A DNA stretch of 64,000 nt from WHSW01 sp963851045 (lineage in GTDB: Bacteria > Actinomycetota > Thermoleophilia > Solirubrobacterales > 70-9), in NCBI GenBank assembly GCA_963851045.1, contig CAWKNC010000002.1, positions 1,116,001-1,180,000 of the forward strand, in the 5' to 3' direction. The position numbers and the translations under genes are program-made. This document shows positions 22,405 through 30,586 of the stretch, piece by piece. The first letter of the stretch is position 1, and every line of letters starts with the position of its first letter. The notes beneath the pieces are model-generated. The model worked only from the letters and a program-made list of their open reading frames with translations. It did no database searches and had not been told where the DNA came from.

Positions 22405-22934
22405 TTGACTATCGCCTGCACTTCCTTGAAGCCCTGGGCGTCGGACGAGCCGAGCAGCTCGAACAGCGCCATCTCGACGCTGGTGATCTCGGCACCTGCG
22501 CGCTCCATCCGTGCCAGACCGATGTCGCGGTCGCGATCGGTGCGCGAGCCGACGGCGTCCGCGGCGACGTGGACCTCGCTCTCCAGATCGAGCAGATCAA
22601 GCGCGGTCTGCGCAACGCAGACGTGGGCCTCGATCCCGCAGACCAGCACCTGGTCGCGATCGCCCAGTTCGAACCCGTCGATTCCGACGGCTGAGAACCG
22701 GACCTTGTCCAGCGCCTGAATACCGCTGGGCAGGCTCTCGGAGATCTCGGCGACGGTCGCTCCCAGGCCCTTCGGGTACTGCTCGGTGACGACGATCGGG
22801 ACACCGATCGCGGCCGCGCCACGAACCAGCTTCGCCGTCTGTGCCGCGACCGCGTCGAAGCTATCGAGCGCCTTGCGAAAGGCCTCTTGGACGTCGATCA
22901 CCACGAGCGTCGTCTGATCGCGATCGAGCTTCAC
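22401..22934 (-). CDS. Isochorismatase-family cysteine hydrolase in the pyr operon
   Basis: A 177-residue cysteine hydrolase of the isochorismatase/nicotinamidase superfamily. The triad is complete: D14 in V-V-I-D-V-Q, K77 in A-L-D-K-V-R and C106 in G-I-E-A-H-V-C-V. The GTG start shares GTGA with the pyrC stop, and its own TGA overlaps the carA ATG, so it is embedded and translationally coupled in the pyrimidine operon. Members hydrolyse amides, carbamoyl groups or vinyl ethers; the context suggests a pyrimidine or carbamoyl compound, but no substrate can be named. A longer upstream frame overlapping pyrC lacks homology. Confidence 0.9.
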   Translation of the reverse strand: MKLDRDQTTLVVIDVQEAFRKALDSFDAVAAQTAKLVRGAAAIGVPIVVTEQYPKGLGATVAEISESLPSGIQALDKVRFSAVGIDGFELGDRDQVLVCGIEAHVCVAQTALDLLDLESEVHVAADAVGSRTDRDRDIGLARMERAGAEITSVEMALFELLGSSDAQGFKEVQAIVK

Positions 22935-24283
22935 GCGACCCCCAACGCGAACGACCGTTGGCGATAGGCGACGCGGCCGGCCGCAACGGTCATCAAGACC
23001 CGACCGTGAAGCCGCCGCCCGGCAAAGCACGAGTTGTCCGAGCGGCTCTCCCAGCCCTCGGCTCCCGCCTCCCATTCAGCATCAAGATCTACGAGCGTCA
23101 GGTTGGCTTCGGACCCGACCTCGATCCGTGGGCGCTCGAAGCCAAAGGCCGCGGCGCCACCGCCCAGGCGCTCGACGATCGTTTCGAGGGAAAGCACTCC
23201 CGGGAGTACCAGCTCGGTGTAGAGAACGGAGAACGCTGTCTCCAGACCGGTCACGCCCATCGCCGCCTGCTCGAAGGGGACCTCCTTCTCGTCGCGGGAG
23301 TGTGGGGCGTGATCGGTTGCAATGCAGTCGATCGTGCCTGAGCGGACCGCCTCGATGATCGCCTGGCGGTCGGCCTCCGTGCGCAGTGGCGGGTTCATCT
23401 TGAAGCGCGCGTCGAGACTGCGGACCGCCTCGTCTGTGAGGGTCAGATGGTGAGGCGTCGCCTCGGCGGTGACCTCGATTCCGTAGGCCTTGGCGTGCTC
23501 GATCGTCGCCACCGACTCGAACGCCGAGAGGTGCTGCACGTGAATGCGCGCCTCCTCGTACATCGCCAATGCGATGTCACGAGCGATCATCGTCGACTCC
23601 GCGATCGACGGCCAGCCGCCGAGTCCGAGCGCGGCTGAAACCTCGCCCTCATTCATGACGCCACCCTCCGACAGATCGGGATCCTGTTCATGAAGCGCGA
23701 TCTGGAGACCGACTAGACGCTGGTATTGGAGGGCGCGCCGCATCACTCGCCCGTTGGCGATCGGCAATCCGTCGTCGGAGAAACCGACGGCGCCCGCCGC
23801 GGCGAGATCCGCCATCTCGGTCAGCTCAACGCCCTGCATGCCCTTCGTGACGGTCCCGACGAAGCCGACCGGGACGGTGGCCTGCTCGCGGGCGCGCTCG
23901 CGGAGGGCGGCGACGTCGGCTGCCGTGTCGACCACGGGGTCGGTGTTCGCCATCGCGACGATCCCGCAGTAGCCGCCGGCCGCAGCGGCACGTGTACCTG
24001 TCTCGATGTCCTCCTCGTCCTCGCGTCCGGGCGTCCGCAGGTGGACGTGCGGGTCGAAAAAAGCGGGCAGCAGCGTCATCCCCTCGGCCTTGACGACCTC
24101 GGCTCCTTCCGCCTCGCCGCTCCCGGCCTCGGCGAGCTGCGCGATCTCGCCGCCGCGTATGACGACATCGCAAACGGCGTCGACCTCGGCGACCGGGTCG
24201 AGCACCCGGGCTCCGCGGACGATCAGCGCGTCCGGCGGATCGGCATCGCTTCCGCGCGAATCCAACGTCGAGATTGCCCTCAC
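22931..24283 (-). CDS. pyrC: Dihydroorotase
   Basis: PyrC cyclises carbamoyl aspartate to dihydroorotate. The 450-residue amidohydrolase is of the long (type I, AllB/PyrC-like) class. Metal ligands are seen in D-P-H-V-H-L-R near residue 66, the glutamine/histidine region I-H-V-Q-H-L-S, a histidine in E-A-T-P-H-H-L and the aspartate in A-T-D-H-A-P-H near 320. The GTG start overlaps the pyrB stop (GTGA). Confidence 0.95.
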   Translation of the reverse strand: MRAISTLDSRGSDADPPDALIVRGARVLDPVAEVDAVCDVVIRGGEIAQLAEAGSGEAEGAEVVKAEGMTLLPAFFDPHVHLRTPGREDEEDIETGTRAAAAGGYCGIVAMANTDPVVDTAADVAALRERAREQATVPVGFVGTVTKGMQGVELTEMADLAAAGAVGFSDDGLPIANGRVMRRALQYQRLVGLQIALHEQDPDLSEGGVMNEGEVSAALGLGGWPSIAESTMIARDIALAMYEEARIHVQHLSAFESVATIEHAKAYGIEVTAEATPHHLTLTDEAVRSLDARFKMNPPLRTEADRQAIIEAVRSGTIDCIATDHAPHSRDEKEVPFEQAAMGVTGLETAFSVLYTELVLPGVLSLETIVERLGGGAAAFGFERPRIEVGSEANLTLVDLDAEWEAGAEGWESRSDNSCFAGRRLHGRVLMTVAAGRVAYRQRSFALGVA

Positions 24284-25272
24284 GCCGGCTCTCCGATCGG
24301 CGTCGGGGCGGGCAGGTCGGCGTCCTCGGCGCCAGCACCGCGGGGCTCGCCGCGGCCCGCCAGCAGCTCGTAAAGAACCGCCATCCGCACCACCAGACCG
24401 CTCTCGACCTGGGTGGTGATCAGCGAGGCCGGGCCATCGATCACGTCGCCCGAGAGCTCGATGCCCCGATTGACCGGACCCGGGTGCATCAGCAACTGAC
24501 GCGGTCCGAGGCGGCGTGAGTCGATCTGGTAGTTGATCGCGTACTCGCGCATCGAGGGGACGAAGCTGTCGGTCATCCGCTCGAGTTGCATGCGCAGCGC
24601 GTAGACGACGTCGGCCTCGCCGAGATCGTCCAGCGTGTACGTCACGTCAACTCCGAGCGCGGCCGCGGCGCCACGAGGGATGAGCGTCGGCGGGCCACAG
24701 AGAGTGACCTCGGCCCCGAGGGCACGGAAACAGAGCGCGCAGGAGCGCGCGACGCGGCTGTGCTGGACGTCGCCGACGATCCAGATCCGCTTCCCCTCCA
24801 AATCGGCGCGGCGCTTGCCCTCCAGCGAACTGAAGCGCTCGAGCAACGTGTAGGAGTCGAGCAGGGCCTGGCTGGGATGCTCGTGCTTGCCATCGCCGGC
24901 GTTGACCACCGCGGCTGAGGTCCACTCGGTCACAAGGCGGGCGGCGCCTGCGTACGGCGAGCGGATGATCAGCGCCTCGGGTGAGTAGGCATTGAGGGTC
25001 GCGATCGTGTCGCGAAGCGACTCGCCCTTGTCGACCGAGGACCCCTGAGCCTTGATCGAGACGATGTCGGCCGAAAGCCGCTTCGCCGCGAGCTCAAACG
25101 AGCTGCTCGTTCGAGTGCTCGACTCGTAGAAGAGGCTGACGACGGTCCGACCCCGCAACGCCGGCACCTTCTTGATGTCGCGGCGGCCAACCTCGGCGAA
25201 GCTGGCGGCCCGTTCCATGATTCGGTCGATCTCCTCGCGATCGAGATCCTCGATCGACAGCAGATGCTTCAT
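24280..25272 (-). CDS. pyrB: Aspartate carbamoyltransferase catalytic subunit
   Basis: PyrB joins carbamoyl phosphate and aspartate. The carbamoyl-phosphate motif is S-S-T-R-T-S (residues 52-57), H-P-S-Q-A-L-L-D is near 132-139, and M-H-P-G-P-V-N-R-G near 270 closes the active site. It has 330 residues; the last 25 (Gly/Ala/Pro-rich) extend beyond the usual end. No regulatory pyrI gene is present. It overlaps pyrR by 4 bases (ATGA). Confidence 0.97.
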   Translation of the reverse strand: MKHLLSIEDLDREEIDRIMERAASFAEVGRRDIKKVPALRGRTVVSLFYESSTRTSSSFELAAKRLSADIVSIKAQGSSVDKGESLRDTIATLNAYSPEALIIRSPYAGAARLVTEWTSAAVVNAGDGKHEHPSQALLDSYTLLERFSSLEGKRRADLEGKRIWIVGDVQHSRVARSCALCFRALGAEVTLCGPPTLIPRGAAAALGVDVTYTLDDLGEADVVYALRMQLERMTDSFVPSMREYAINYQIDSRRLGPRQLLMHPGPVNRGIELSGDVIDGPASLITTQVESGLVVRMAVLYELLAGRGEPRGAGAEDADLPAPTPIGEPA

Positions 25273-25847
25273 CGGGGCTCTCCCCCACTCGCGACCGGCT
25301 CGCGAACCTCGATCGTCACCTCGTCGACCTCGTCGGTTTCCTCAAGACGCACGTACACGCGCTCCTCCAATGCGGTTGGCATGTTCTTGCCCACGTAGTC
25401 GGGCCGGATCGGTAGCTCGCGATGGCCGCGGTCAACGAGCACCGCCAGCTGAACTCGTGGCGGCCGCCCGTAGTCGAAGAGCGCGTCAATCGCTGCGCGC
25501 ACGGTCCGTCCTGTGAAGAGAACGTCGTCGACGAGCACCACGGTGCGGTCGTCGAGATCGAAGTCGAGGTGCGAGCTGTGCACGATCGGCTGGGCCCCCG
25601 GCTCGCGCCCGGGAAGGTCGTCGCGGTAGAAGGAGATGTCGAGGTCACCGAGCGGCACCTCGGCGCCCGTCAGCTCGCCGACGAGCGCGTGCAGGCGGCG
25701 GGCGATGAAGGCTCCGCGTGTGTGGATGCCCACCAGCGCGACGGAACCCGACTCGGGGTTCTTCTCGACGATCTCGTGCGCGATCCGGACGAGAGTCCGG
25801 CGCAAATCGTCACGATCGAGGACAACCCGTTCGGGCTGAACTTCCAC
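25269..25847 (-). CDS. pyrR: PyrR bifunctional regulator / uracil phosphoribosyltransferase
   Basis: PyrR binds pyr mRNA in response to UMP/PRPP and often has weak UPRTase activity. From a GTG at 25845-25847 it has 192 residues: an N-terminal R-R-T-L-V-R-I-A-H-E-I, L-V-G-I-H-T-R-G near 40-47 and the PRPP loop V-V-L-V-D-D-V-L-F-T-G-R-T near 105-117. A G-G-A-A-G-G-G-G ribosome site precedes the GTG and directly follows a PyrR-type RNA hairpin. First gene of the pyr operon. A slightly longer start upstream is possible but would run into the RNA element. Confidence 0.95.
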   Translation of the reverse strand: MEVQPERVVLDRDDLRRTLVRIAHEIVEKNPESGSVALVGIHTRGAFIARRLHALVGELTGAEVPLGDLDISFYRDDLPGREPGAQPIVHSSHLDFDLDDRTVVLVDDVLFTGRTVRAAIDALFDYGRPPRVQLAVLVDRGHRELPIRPDYVGKNMPTALEERVYVRLEETDEVDEVTIEVREPVASGGEPR

Positions 25848-25860
25848 TTGCGCGCCCCTT

Positions 25861-25880
25861 CCTGGTCTCACTGGACCTGG
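25861..25880 (-). promoter_or_regulatory. PyrR-binding RNA hairpin in the pyr leader
   Basis: On the minus strand the leader reads CCAGGTCCAGTGAGACCAGG. GGTC pairs with GACC around the loop, and the T-C-C-x-G-T-G-A-G core matches the PyrR anti-antiterminator loop consensus (ARUCCNGNGAGGYU, here with A for one G). The ribosome site of pyrR begins at the 3' edge of the hairpin. No terminator follows, so repression of translation by PyrR is the simplest reading. Confidence 0.8.
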
Positions 25881-25900
25881 TTAAAGGAACCGACGCAGCA

Positions 25901-25928
25901 AGGCTAACAGCGCCGTCGGCGACTGCAA
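25901..25928 (-). promoter_or_regulatory. Candidate sigma70-type promoter of the pyr operon
   Basis: On the minus strand TTGCAG (25923-25928) is followed by a 16-base spacer and TAGCCT (25901-25906). A start near 25894 would give a leader of about 45 bases that contains the PyrR hairpin. Match is by eye only. Confidence 0.5.
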
Positions 25929-25974
25929 GGGGTCGCACGGAGCGAACGGCCGACGTTGCGGTAAAGATCAATGG

Positions 25975-26847
25975 GTGAACGCGGAGGTCGCAGAGCTCAT
26001 CGACATCCACAGCGCGGCCGGGCGTCGCTTCGTCGCGGGTGGCGTTCGCAGCTTCGTGCGCGAACAGGGCGCGGGCCCGCCGGTGGTCTGCCTTCATGGT
26101 GTTCCGACCAGCTCGTTTCTTTACCGCAAGCTGCTTCCCCGGCTTGACGACCAGGGCCTACGGGCGATTGCGCTCGATCTGCCCGGACTCGGGCTCGCCG
26201 ACCGGCCGGTTGACTTCGACTACTCGTGGTCGGGGCTCGCGTCCTGGCTTGGCGCGGCGATCGACGAGCTCGGACTCGACCGCTGTCACCTCGTCGTCCA
26301 CGACGTTGGAGGCCCGATCGGCTGCGAGTGGGCGATTCGCAACCCGGGACGCGTTCAGTCGCTGACCGTGCTCAACACCGACCTGCGCCCTGCGAGCTTT
26401 CGCCGCCCCTGGATGATGGCCCCCTACGCCGTGCCTGGACTCGGCGAGGCATGGCTCTGGGCAACGCCGCGCGTTGCCTGGGCCGCCCTGTTTCGCCAGC
26501 AGGGCATCGCCGACCGCTCGGCGATCTCTCGCTCTGAGATCTATGCCCACCACGCGCTGCTCATGCGTCTCGACCGCGGCCGCGCATTCCTGCGAATCAT
26601 GCGCGGCTTCGAGCTGACGCCCGAGAAGGACCGTTTCCTGGCGCAGGGTCTGGCCGAGAGACGGTTCCCGGTTCGCATCGTCTGGGGCGAGCGCGACCCC
26701 GCCCTCGGCCTCGATCATCTGGCGGGCGCGCAGCAGGTGCTCGGCGTCGACGACCCTGTGCTGCTCCCGGCCAAGCACTTCTTGCAAGAGGATCAGGCGC
26801 CGGCGCTTGCGTACGCGATCGCCGATCACGTGGCGCCCCTGGGCTGA
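25975..26847 (+). CDS. Alpha/beta hydrolase, haloalkane-dehalogenase-like
   Basis: A 290-residue alpha/beta-hydrolase with an oxyanion-hole motif H-G-V-P-T-S at 41-46 and an aspartate nucleophile (D110 in V-V-H-D-V-G-G) instead of serine, as in haloalkane dehalogenases and epoxide hydrolases. The acid is probably D in G-E-R-D-P near 241 and the base H in A-K-H-F-L-Q-E-D near 264-271, a dehalogenase-like ending. The residue after the nucleophile is Val, not the halide-binding Trp, so the true substrate is open. Divergent from pyrR. A TAAAGA box at 25962-25967 lies 7 bases before the GTG, so the message may be leaderless. Confidence 0.82.
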   Translation: MNAEVAELIDIHSAAGRRFVAGGVRSFVREQGAGPPVVCLHGVPTSSFLYRKLLPRLDDQGLRAIALDLPGLGLADRPVDFDYSWSGLASWLGAAIDELGLDRCHLVVHDVGGPIGCEWAIRNPGRVQSLTVLNTDLRPASFRRPWMMAPYAVPGLGEAWLWATPRVAWAALFRQQGIADRSAISRSEIYAHHALLMRLDRGRAFLRIMRGFELTPEKDRFLAQGLAERRFPVRIVWGERDPALGLDHLAGAQQVLGVDDPVLLPAKHFLQEDQAPALAYAIADHVAPLG

Positions 26848-26849
26848 CC

Positions 26850-27635
26850 TCAGCCGTCGCGCTCGGCGTGGTTCAGCGCCGCTGCGGTCGCCGCGTCCAA
26901 CTCGCTCGCGTCCAGCTCCACGCCAGGGGGTAGCTCAACGTGGAGCTCACCGGAGAGGTCGAGCCCGACGCTCGCGCGCACAGGTCGTGCGGAGAGGACG
27001 TGGCCGCCCTGCTCGCGATCGGCGCTGATGAAGTGGAGGTGGTAGCCCTCTGCCCCGACGCCGCGCGCGTAGTCAGGCAGCCGGAAACCGACAATCGTCC
27101 CTTCGACATTCGTCAGCTCGAAGACGCGCTGGTCCTCCATCGCCTCGAGAAGCGGGCGGTACGGCGGATACTGACGGGGGACCGAACGCGCGGTGAGCGA
27201 GTCGAACTCGCCGTCGATCCTGATCGCGCAGCCGGCCTCCGGGTCAGCCGCGAGGCCATCGATTCGCTCGAGCAGCTGCTCGTATGTGGTCGACTCATCG
27301 AGCTCGAGCTCCAACGACGGCTCGAACCACGTGACCGCGGCGAAGGGCGTGCGCTCGACCGGATCGATCTCGGCGGTGAGCCCGTCCACGTCAGCTCGAA
27401 AGAACTGCCCGTCGACAACGATCATCTCGCCGTCCAGGCCGTTGAGGGTTCCGAGGCCAAGGTCGCCCTGACCTGCGAGCTCCTCGATCGTGACGTCACC
27501 ATCGAACGCGCCCTCGAGGAGTGCCCCGATGGTCGAGGCCTGAAAGAGCGTGTGATGGCGGTGCTCGGGGTGAAGGTCGCGGTGGCGCAGCGACTCGACG
27601 TGGAGGTGGCGGGCGAGCCGCTCGTCGAGAGTCAC
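26850..27635 (-). CDS. budA: Alpha-acetolactate decarboxylase
   Basis: The 261-residue enzyme decarboxylates acetolactate to acetoin. The family pattern runs through it: L-F-Q-A-S-T-I-G-A-L-L near 30, G-L-G-T-L-N-G-L-D-G-E near 60-70, V-D-G-Q-F-F near 75 and the zinc site G-Y-H-L-H-F with G-G-H-V near 200-215. The GTG start shares GTGA with the rnz stop. It converges on the dehalogenase-like gene with only 2 bases between stops. No acetolactate synthase is nearby, so its partner must be elsewhere. Confidence 0.93.
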   Translation of the reverse strand: MTLDERLARHLHVESLRHRDLHPEHRHHTLFQASTIGALLEGAFDGDVTIEELAGQGDLGLGTLNGLDGEMIVVDGQFFRADVDGLTAEIDPVERTPFAAVTWFEPSLELELDESTTYEQLLERIDGLAADPEAGCAIRIDGEFDSLTARSVPRQYPPYRPLLEAMEDQRVFELTNVEGTIVGFRLPDYARGVGAEGYHLHFISADREQGGHVLSARPVRASVGLDLSGELHVELPPGVELDASELDAATAAALNHAERDG

Positions 27636-28606
27636 TCCGACGCCGGCGCCGGGTCCGGAGGCGGTACATCTCGGCGCCCACGCGAGCTTCGTTCGATCAC
27701 ATGCGGTTTGCCCTTCTCGGGGAACGGCACCTCGACGATGTCGAAGTCACGAGGTGCGATCGTGGGCTCGAACGCCTCCTGTGCCTCGGCGAGGACCGCG
27801 CGCACGTCGTAACGAGACGAGATGTGGACGAGAGCCAGCATCTCGACCGAGGCCTGCGCGGCGAGCTCCGCTGCCTGTCGACCCGTGGAATGGCCCGTTT
27901 CGCGAGCGCGTGCGAGCTCCTCGTCGGCGAAGCTCGCATCGTGGACCAGAAGCTGCGCCTCGTGCGCAGCCAGGCGGGTCATCTCGCACGGCGCAGTGTC
28001 GCCGGTGAAAACGAGCTTGCGCCCGGAACGCGCGGCTCCCATGACCTGCTCGGGCGTGACGCCGTCGACAGCCTCACCGGATTGCAGGCGCTTGAAGTCG
28101 GGACCCGGCGATACGCCGAGGCGCTTTGCCTCAAGGGGATCGAAGCGGCCCGGCCTGGGGTCCTCGACGAGGGCGTAGCCGAACGCCTTCATGCGGTGCA
28201 CGACCTCGAACGGCCGCACCTCATAGCCGTCGTAACGAACGGCCTCGTCGGGATCCAGCTCGGTCAGCTCCACCTCGTAGCCGACCCGCCCGAAGACGCG
28301 CCGCAGCGCCGAGAAGAGGTCGATCAGTCCGGGTGGCCCAAAGATCCGCAACGGCCGTTCGCGGTCGTTGAGGTCATAGGTCTTGAGCAGACCGGGAATG
28401 CCGAGGTAGTGGTCGGCGTGAAGGTGGGTGACGTAGATCGCGTCGACCTGGACGAGGCCCGTGGACCGCTGCATCTGACGCTGCGAGCCCTCCCCGCAAT
28501 CAAAGAGCAGCCGATCGCCCCCCACTCGCGCGAGTAGGCACGCGGTCGAGCGCCGCGCGGTGGGCACCGAGCCGCCGGTCCCGAGGAAGACGAGATCCAT
28601 GTCCAT
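27632..28606 (-). CDS. rnz: Ribonuclease Z
   Basis: RNase Z cuts the 3' trailer from tRNA precursors. The 324-residue metallo-beta-lactamase protein begins M-D-L-V-F-L-G-T-G-G-S-V-P-T, has the zinc motif H-L-H-A-D-H near 62-67, P-P-G-L-I-D-L-F near 93 and a later F-T-G-D-T motif near 202. The C-terminal 25 residues are Pro/Arg-rich and extra. The only tRNA gene in this window lies 120 bases upstream on the other strand, and it has no encoded CCA. Confidence 0.94.
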   Translation of the reverse strand: MDMDLVFLGTGGSVPTARRSTACLLARVGGDRLLFDCGEGSQRQMQRSTGLVQVDAIYVTHLHADHYLGIPGLLKTYDLNDRERPLRIFGPPGLIDLFSALRRVFGRVGYEVELTELDPDEAVRYDGYEVRPFEVVHRMKAFGYALVEDPRPGRFDPLEAKRLGVSPGPDFKRLQSGEAVDGVTPEQVMGAARSGRKLVFTGDTAPCEMTRLAAHEAQLLVHDASFADEELARARETGHSTGRQAAELAAQASVEMLALVHISSRYDVRAVLAEAQEAFEPTIAPRDFDIVEVPFPEKGKPHVIERSSRGRRDVPPPDPAPASE

Positions 28607-28724
28607 GCGCCTACCGTAGACGCGCGACAGGGCGTCAGGCGTTCATCGAGTGACGCCTAACCCACCCCTGAGGTGGATAACTCGACACTCGACGGCTGAC
28701 ACTAAGCTCCGCCACCCGCGCCCA

Positions 28725-28797
<73 letters not shown>

Positions 28798-29118
28798 TCA
28801 CGGTTTCCCGCGCGGTCGAAACGTCCCCTCCGGTCCGTAGCGCTTGCGCGCCTGCTCGAGCTTCTCCGGGCCGTAGAGGTGGCGAGCCCACCACGAGTTC
28901 GGCTGTGCGAGTCGAAACGGCGCTACCCACCACGCGACGCCCACCGTCATCCACCCGGCCGAGAAGAACAGCCACTGGCCCTTCAGCAGGGTGACGAGGG
29001 CGCCGATCGCCGCGAATCCGGCGAGCGATGCGATGACCGCCGTCGCGCTGATCGCTAGCCGATGTAGATCGTTGCGCTGTTGCCAGCGACACAAACCGTT
29101 GGGCGCTTGCCGCGGCAA
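28798..29118 (-). CDS. Small membrane protein with two TM segments
   Basis: I do not recognise this family. The protein has two hydrophobic segments (V-I-A-S-L-A-G-F-A-A-I-G-A-L near residues 28-45 and W-L-F-F-S-A-G-W-M-T-V-G-V near 49-66) followed by a charged tail with G-P-E-K-L-E-Q-A-R-K. The 106-residue reading starts at a TTG inside the end of the upstream lipoprotein gene; the true start is probably nearer the first TM segment, but no ATG, GTG or TTG is found there. It ends directly beside the tRNA on the other strand. Confidence 0.6.
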   Translation of the reverse strand: MPRQAPNGLCRWQQRNDLHRLAISATAVIASLAGFAAIGALVTLLKGQWLFFSAGWMTVGVAWWVAPFRLAQPNSWWARHLYGPEKLEQARKRYGPEGTFRPRGKP

Positions 29119-29585
29119 TACACGCGATAGGCCTTTCCGGTGACCGGGCTGTAGCTGATGAAGCTGCGCGCGCGGCCGCTGACGAAGTAGTCATAGGCGA
29201 CGTTGAGCGCAAAGGAACACGACGTGCTGGGCCCGGCGACCACGTAGTTGCCGCAATAGCGCGCTCGGCTGAGGCCGCCCTTGGCCTGCGCGTAACTGAG
29301 CGCCGGCACTCCCTCGCTCCCGCCGGCGACCGTGTCGCTGCCCGATGAGTCCGTTCGTTGTTGATCCTCGCTCACCCCCTCGGCAATCTGATCGATCTGA
29401 TCCTGGGCCTTGGCATCCGGCGGCGCGATCTCCTCCGCCGCGGCTTCGTCGGTGCCCGCCGCGGCGCCCTCCGCCTCCGCGGCAGCCGCCGTCGTGGTCA
29501 CGGTTGTCGTCTCCTCATCACCACCGCAGGCACCGAGGATCAAGGCACACACGAGCACGGCCAAGGCGCATTTCAAGGTCTTCAC
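29055..29585 (-). CDS. Secreted lipoprotein with cysteine-containing C-terminal domain
   Basis: From a GTG at 29583-29585 the protein has 176 residues: a hydrophobic signal ending in a lipobox L-I-L-G-A-C (mature Cys near residue 19), a Thr/Ala/Glu-rich flexible linker to about 75, and a C-terminal domain with S-C-S-F-A-L-N-V and Y-S-P-V-T-G-K-A-Y and several cysteines. Similar S-P-V-T-G-x-x-Y domains occur in secreted proteins of Actinomycetota, with no known function. It would be anchored to the outer face of the membrane. Confidence 0.8.
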   Translation of the reverse strand: MKTLKCALAVLVCALILGACGGDEETTTVTTTAAAAEAEGAAAGTDEAAAEEIAPPDAKAQDQIDQIAEGVSEDQQRTDSSGSDTVAGGSEGVPALSYAQAKGGLSRARYCGNYVVAGPSTSCSFALNVAYDYFVSGRARSFISYSPVTGKAYRVYCRGKRPTVCVAGNSATIYIG

Positions 29586-29595
29586 GGGCGCGATC

Positions 29596-30576
29596 CTATA
29601 CCGCGGGGGCCAGCGACTCAGGGTGCTCGCGATACCAGCCGATCGTCTTCGCGAGCCCCTCCTCGAGCGCCATCTTTGGCTCCCAGCCAACCGTCTCGCG
29701 CAACTTCGTGGGATCGACGAACTGCCTGTCGATCTCGCCGCCGGGGTTCCCGGCGCCGCGGATGTCAGGCTCCACCCCGGTCGCCGCCAAACGCGCGATC
29801 ATCGAAACGACGTCGCCGACCCGATATGCGCGGCCGCCGCCCGCATTGAACGCCTCGCCTCGGACCTCGTCACGATCGAGCGAATCCGCGATTGCCAGGT
29901 AGGCGCTGGCCGCGTCCTCGACGTAGAGGAAGTCACGCTCCGGCGAGCCGTCGGAGCGGAGCACGGGCGCCCTGCCGGCAATTGCAGCGCTCACCGCCTC
30001 AGGGATCAGCCGTGAGAAGTTGAGGTCGCCGCCGCCGTAGATGTTCGCAAACCGTGTCACTGCCACGGGCAGGCCGTAGGCGGTCCAGTAGCTGCGAGCG
30101 ATCAGATCGGCCGCTGCCTTTGACGCCTCATAGGGAGCCGTCGGCTGCAGGGCGAAGTCCTCGCGATAGGGCAACGTCTCATGCGCCCCGTAGGCCTTGT
30201 CCGACGAGGCGAAGACGACACGCGGCACCTCGCGCTCGCGGCACGCCTCCAACACCGTCCAGGTGCCGCGGACGTTCGACTCGAATCCCTGTGCGGGAGA
30301 CGCCGCGACCGTGCCCACGATCGTCTCCGCGGCCAGATGGAAGACCGTGTCGATGCCGTGCTCATCGAGGACCGCGCCGACCTCGCCCCCATCGGTGAGA
30401 TCGGCCTGCACCTGGACGATCTCCTCCTCGATGCCGAGCATTCCCACTGCGGATGGCCGCTCGCTGAGGCGCCGCCGATCGAAGGAAACGACCCGATCGC
30501 CGCGCTCGAGTAGCGCCTTTGCCAACCACGCGCCGACAAAGCCACGGCCGCCGGTGACGAGAGCCGTGTCGCTCAT
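29596..30576 (-). CDS. NAD-dependent sugar-nucleotide epimerase/dehydratase
   Basis: A 326-residue extended short-chain dehydrogenase read from an ATG at 30574-30576. It has the NAD loop G-G-R-G-F-V-G (9-15), H-L-A-A near 80, the S-S-D-K-A-Y-G segment and the catalytic Y-E-A-S-K near 150. The S-D-K-x-Y pattern and the upstream cytidylyltransferase-like gene point to a CDP-glucose 4,6-dehydratase-like role in making a deoxysugar. Exact substrate is inferred from context. Confidence 0.85.
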   Translation of the reverse strand: MSDTALVTGGRGFVGAWLAKALLERGDRVVSFDRRRLSERPSAVGMLGIEEEIVQVQADLTDGGEVGAVLDEHGIDTVFHLAAETIVGTVAASPAQGFESNVRGTWTVLEACREREVPRVVFASSDKAYGAHETLPYREDFALQPTAPYEASKAAADLIARSYWTAYGLPVAVTRFANIYGGGDLNFSRLIPEAVSAAIAGRAPVLRSDGSPERDFLYVEDAASAYLAIADSLDRDEVRGEAFNAGGGRAYRVGDVVSMIARLAATGVEPDIRGAGNPGGEIDRQFVDPTKLRETVGWEPKMALEEGLAKTIGWYREHPESLAPAV

Positions 30577-30586
30577 ACGAGACGCC

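Noticed and set aside
28607..28724. A CRISPR or repeat array near the tRNA
   Set aside because: No repeats with regular spacing are present in this or any other intergenic region of the window.
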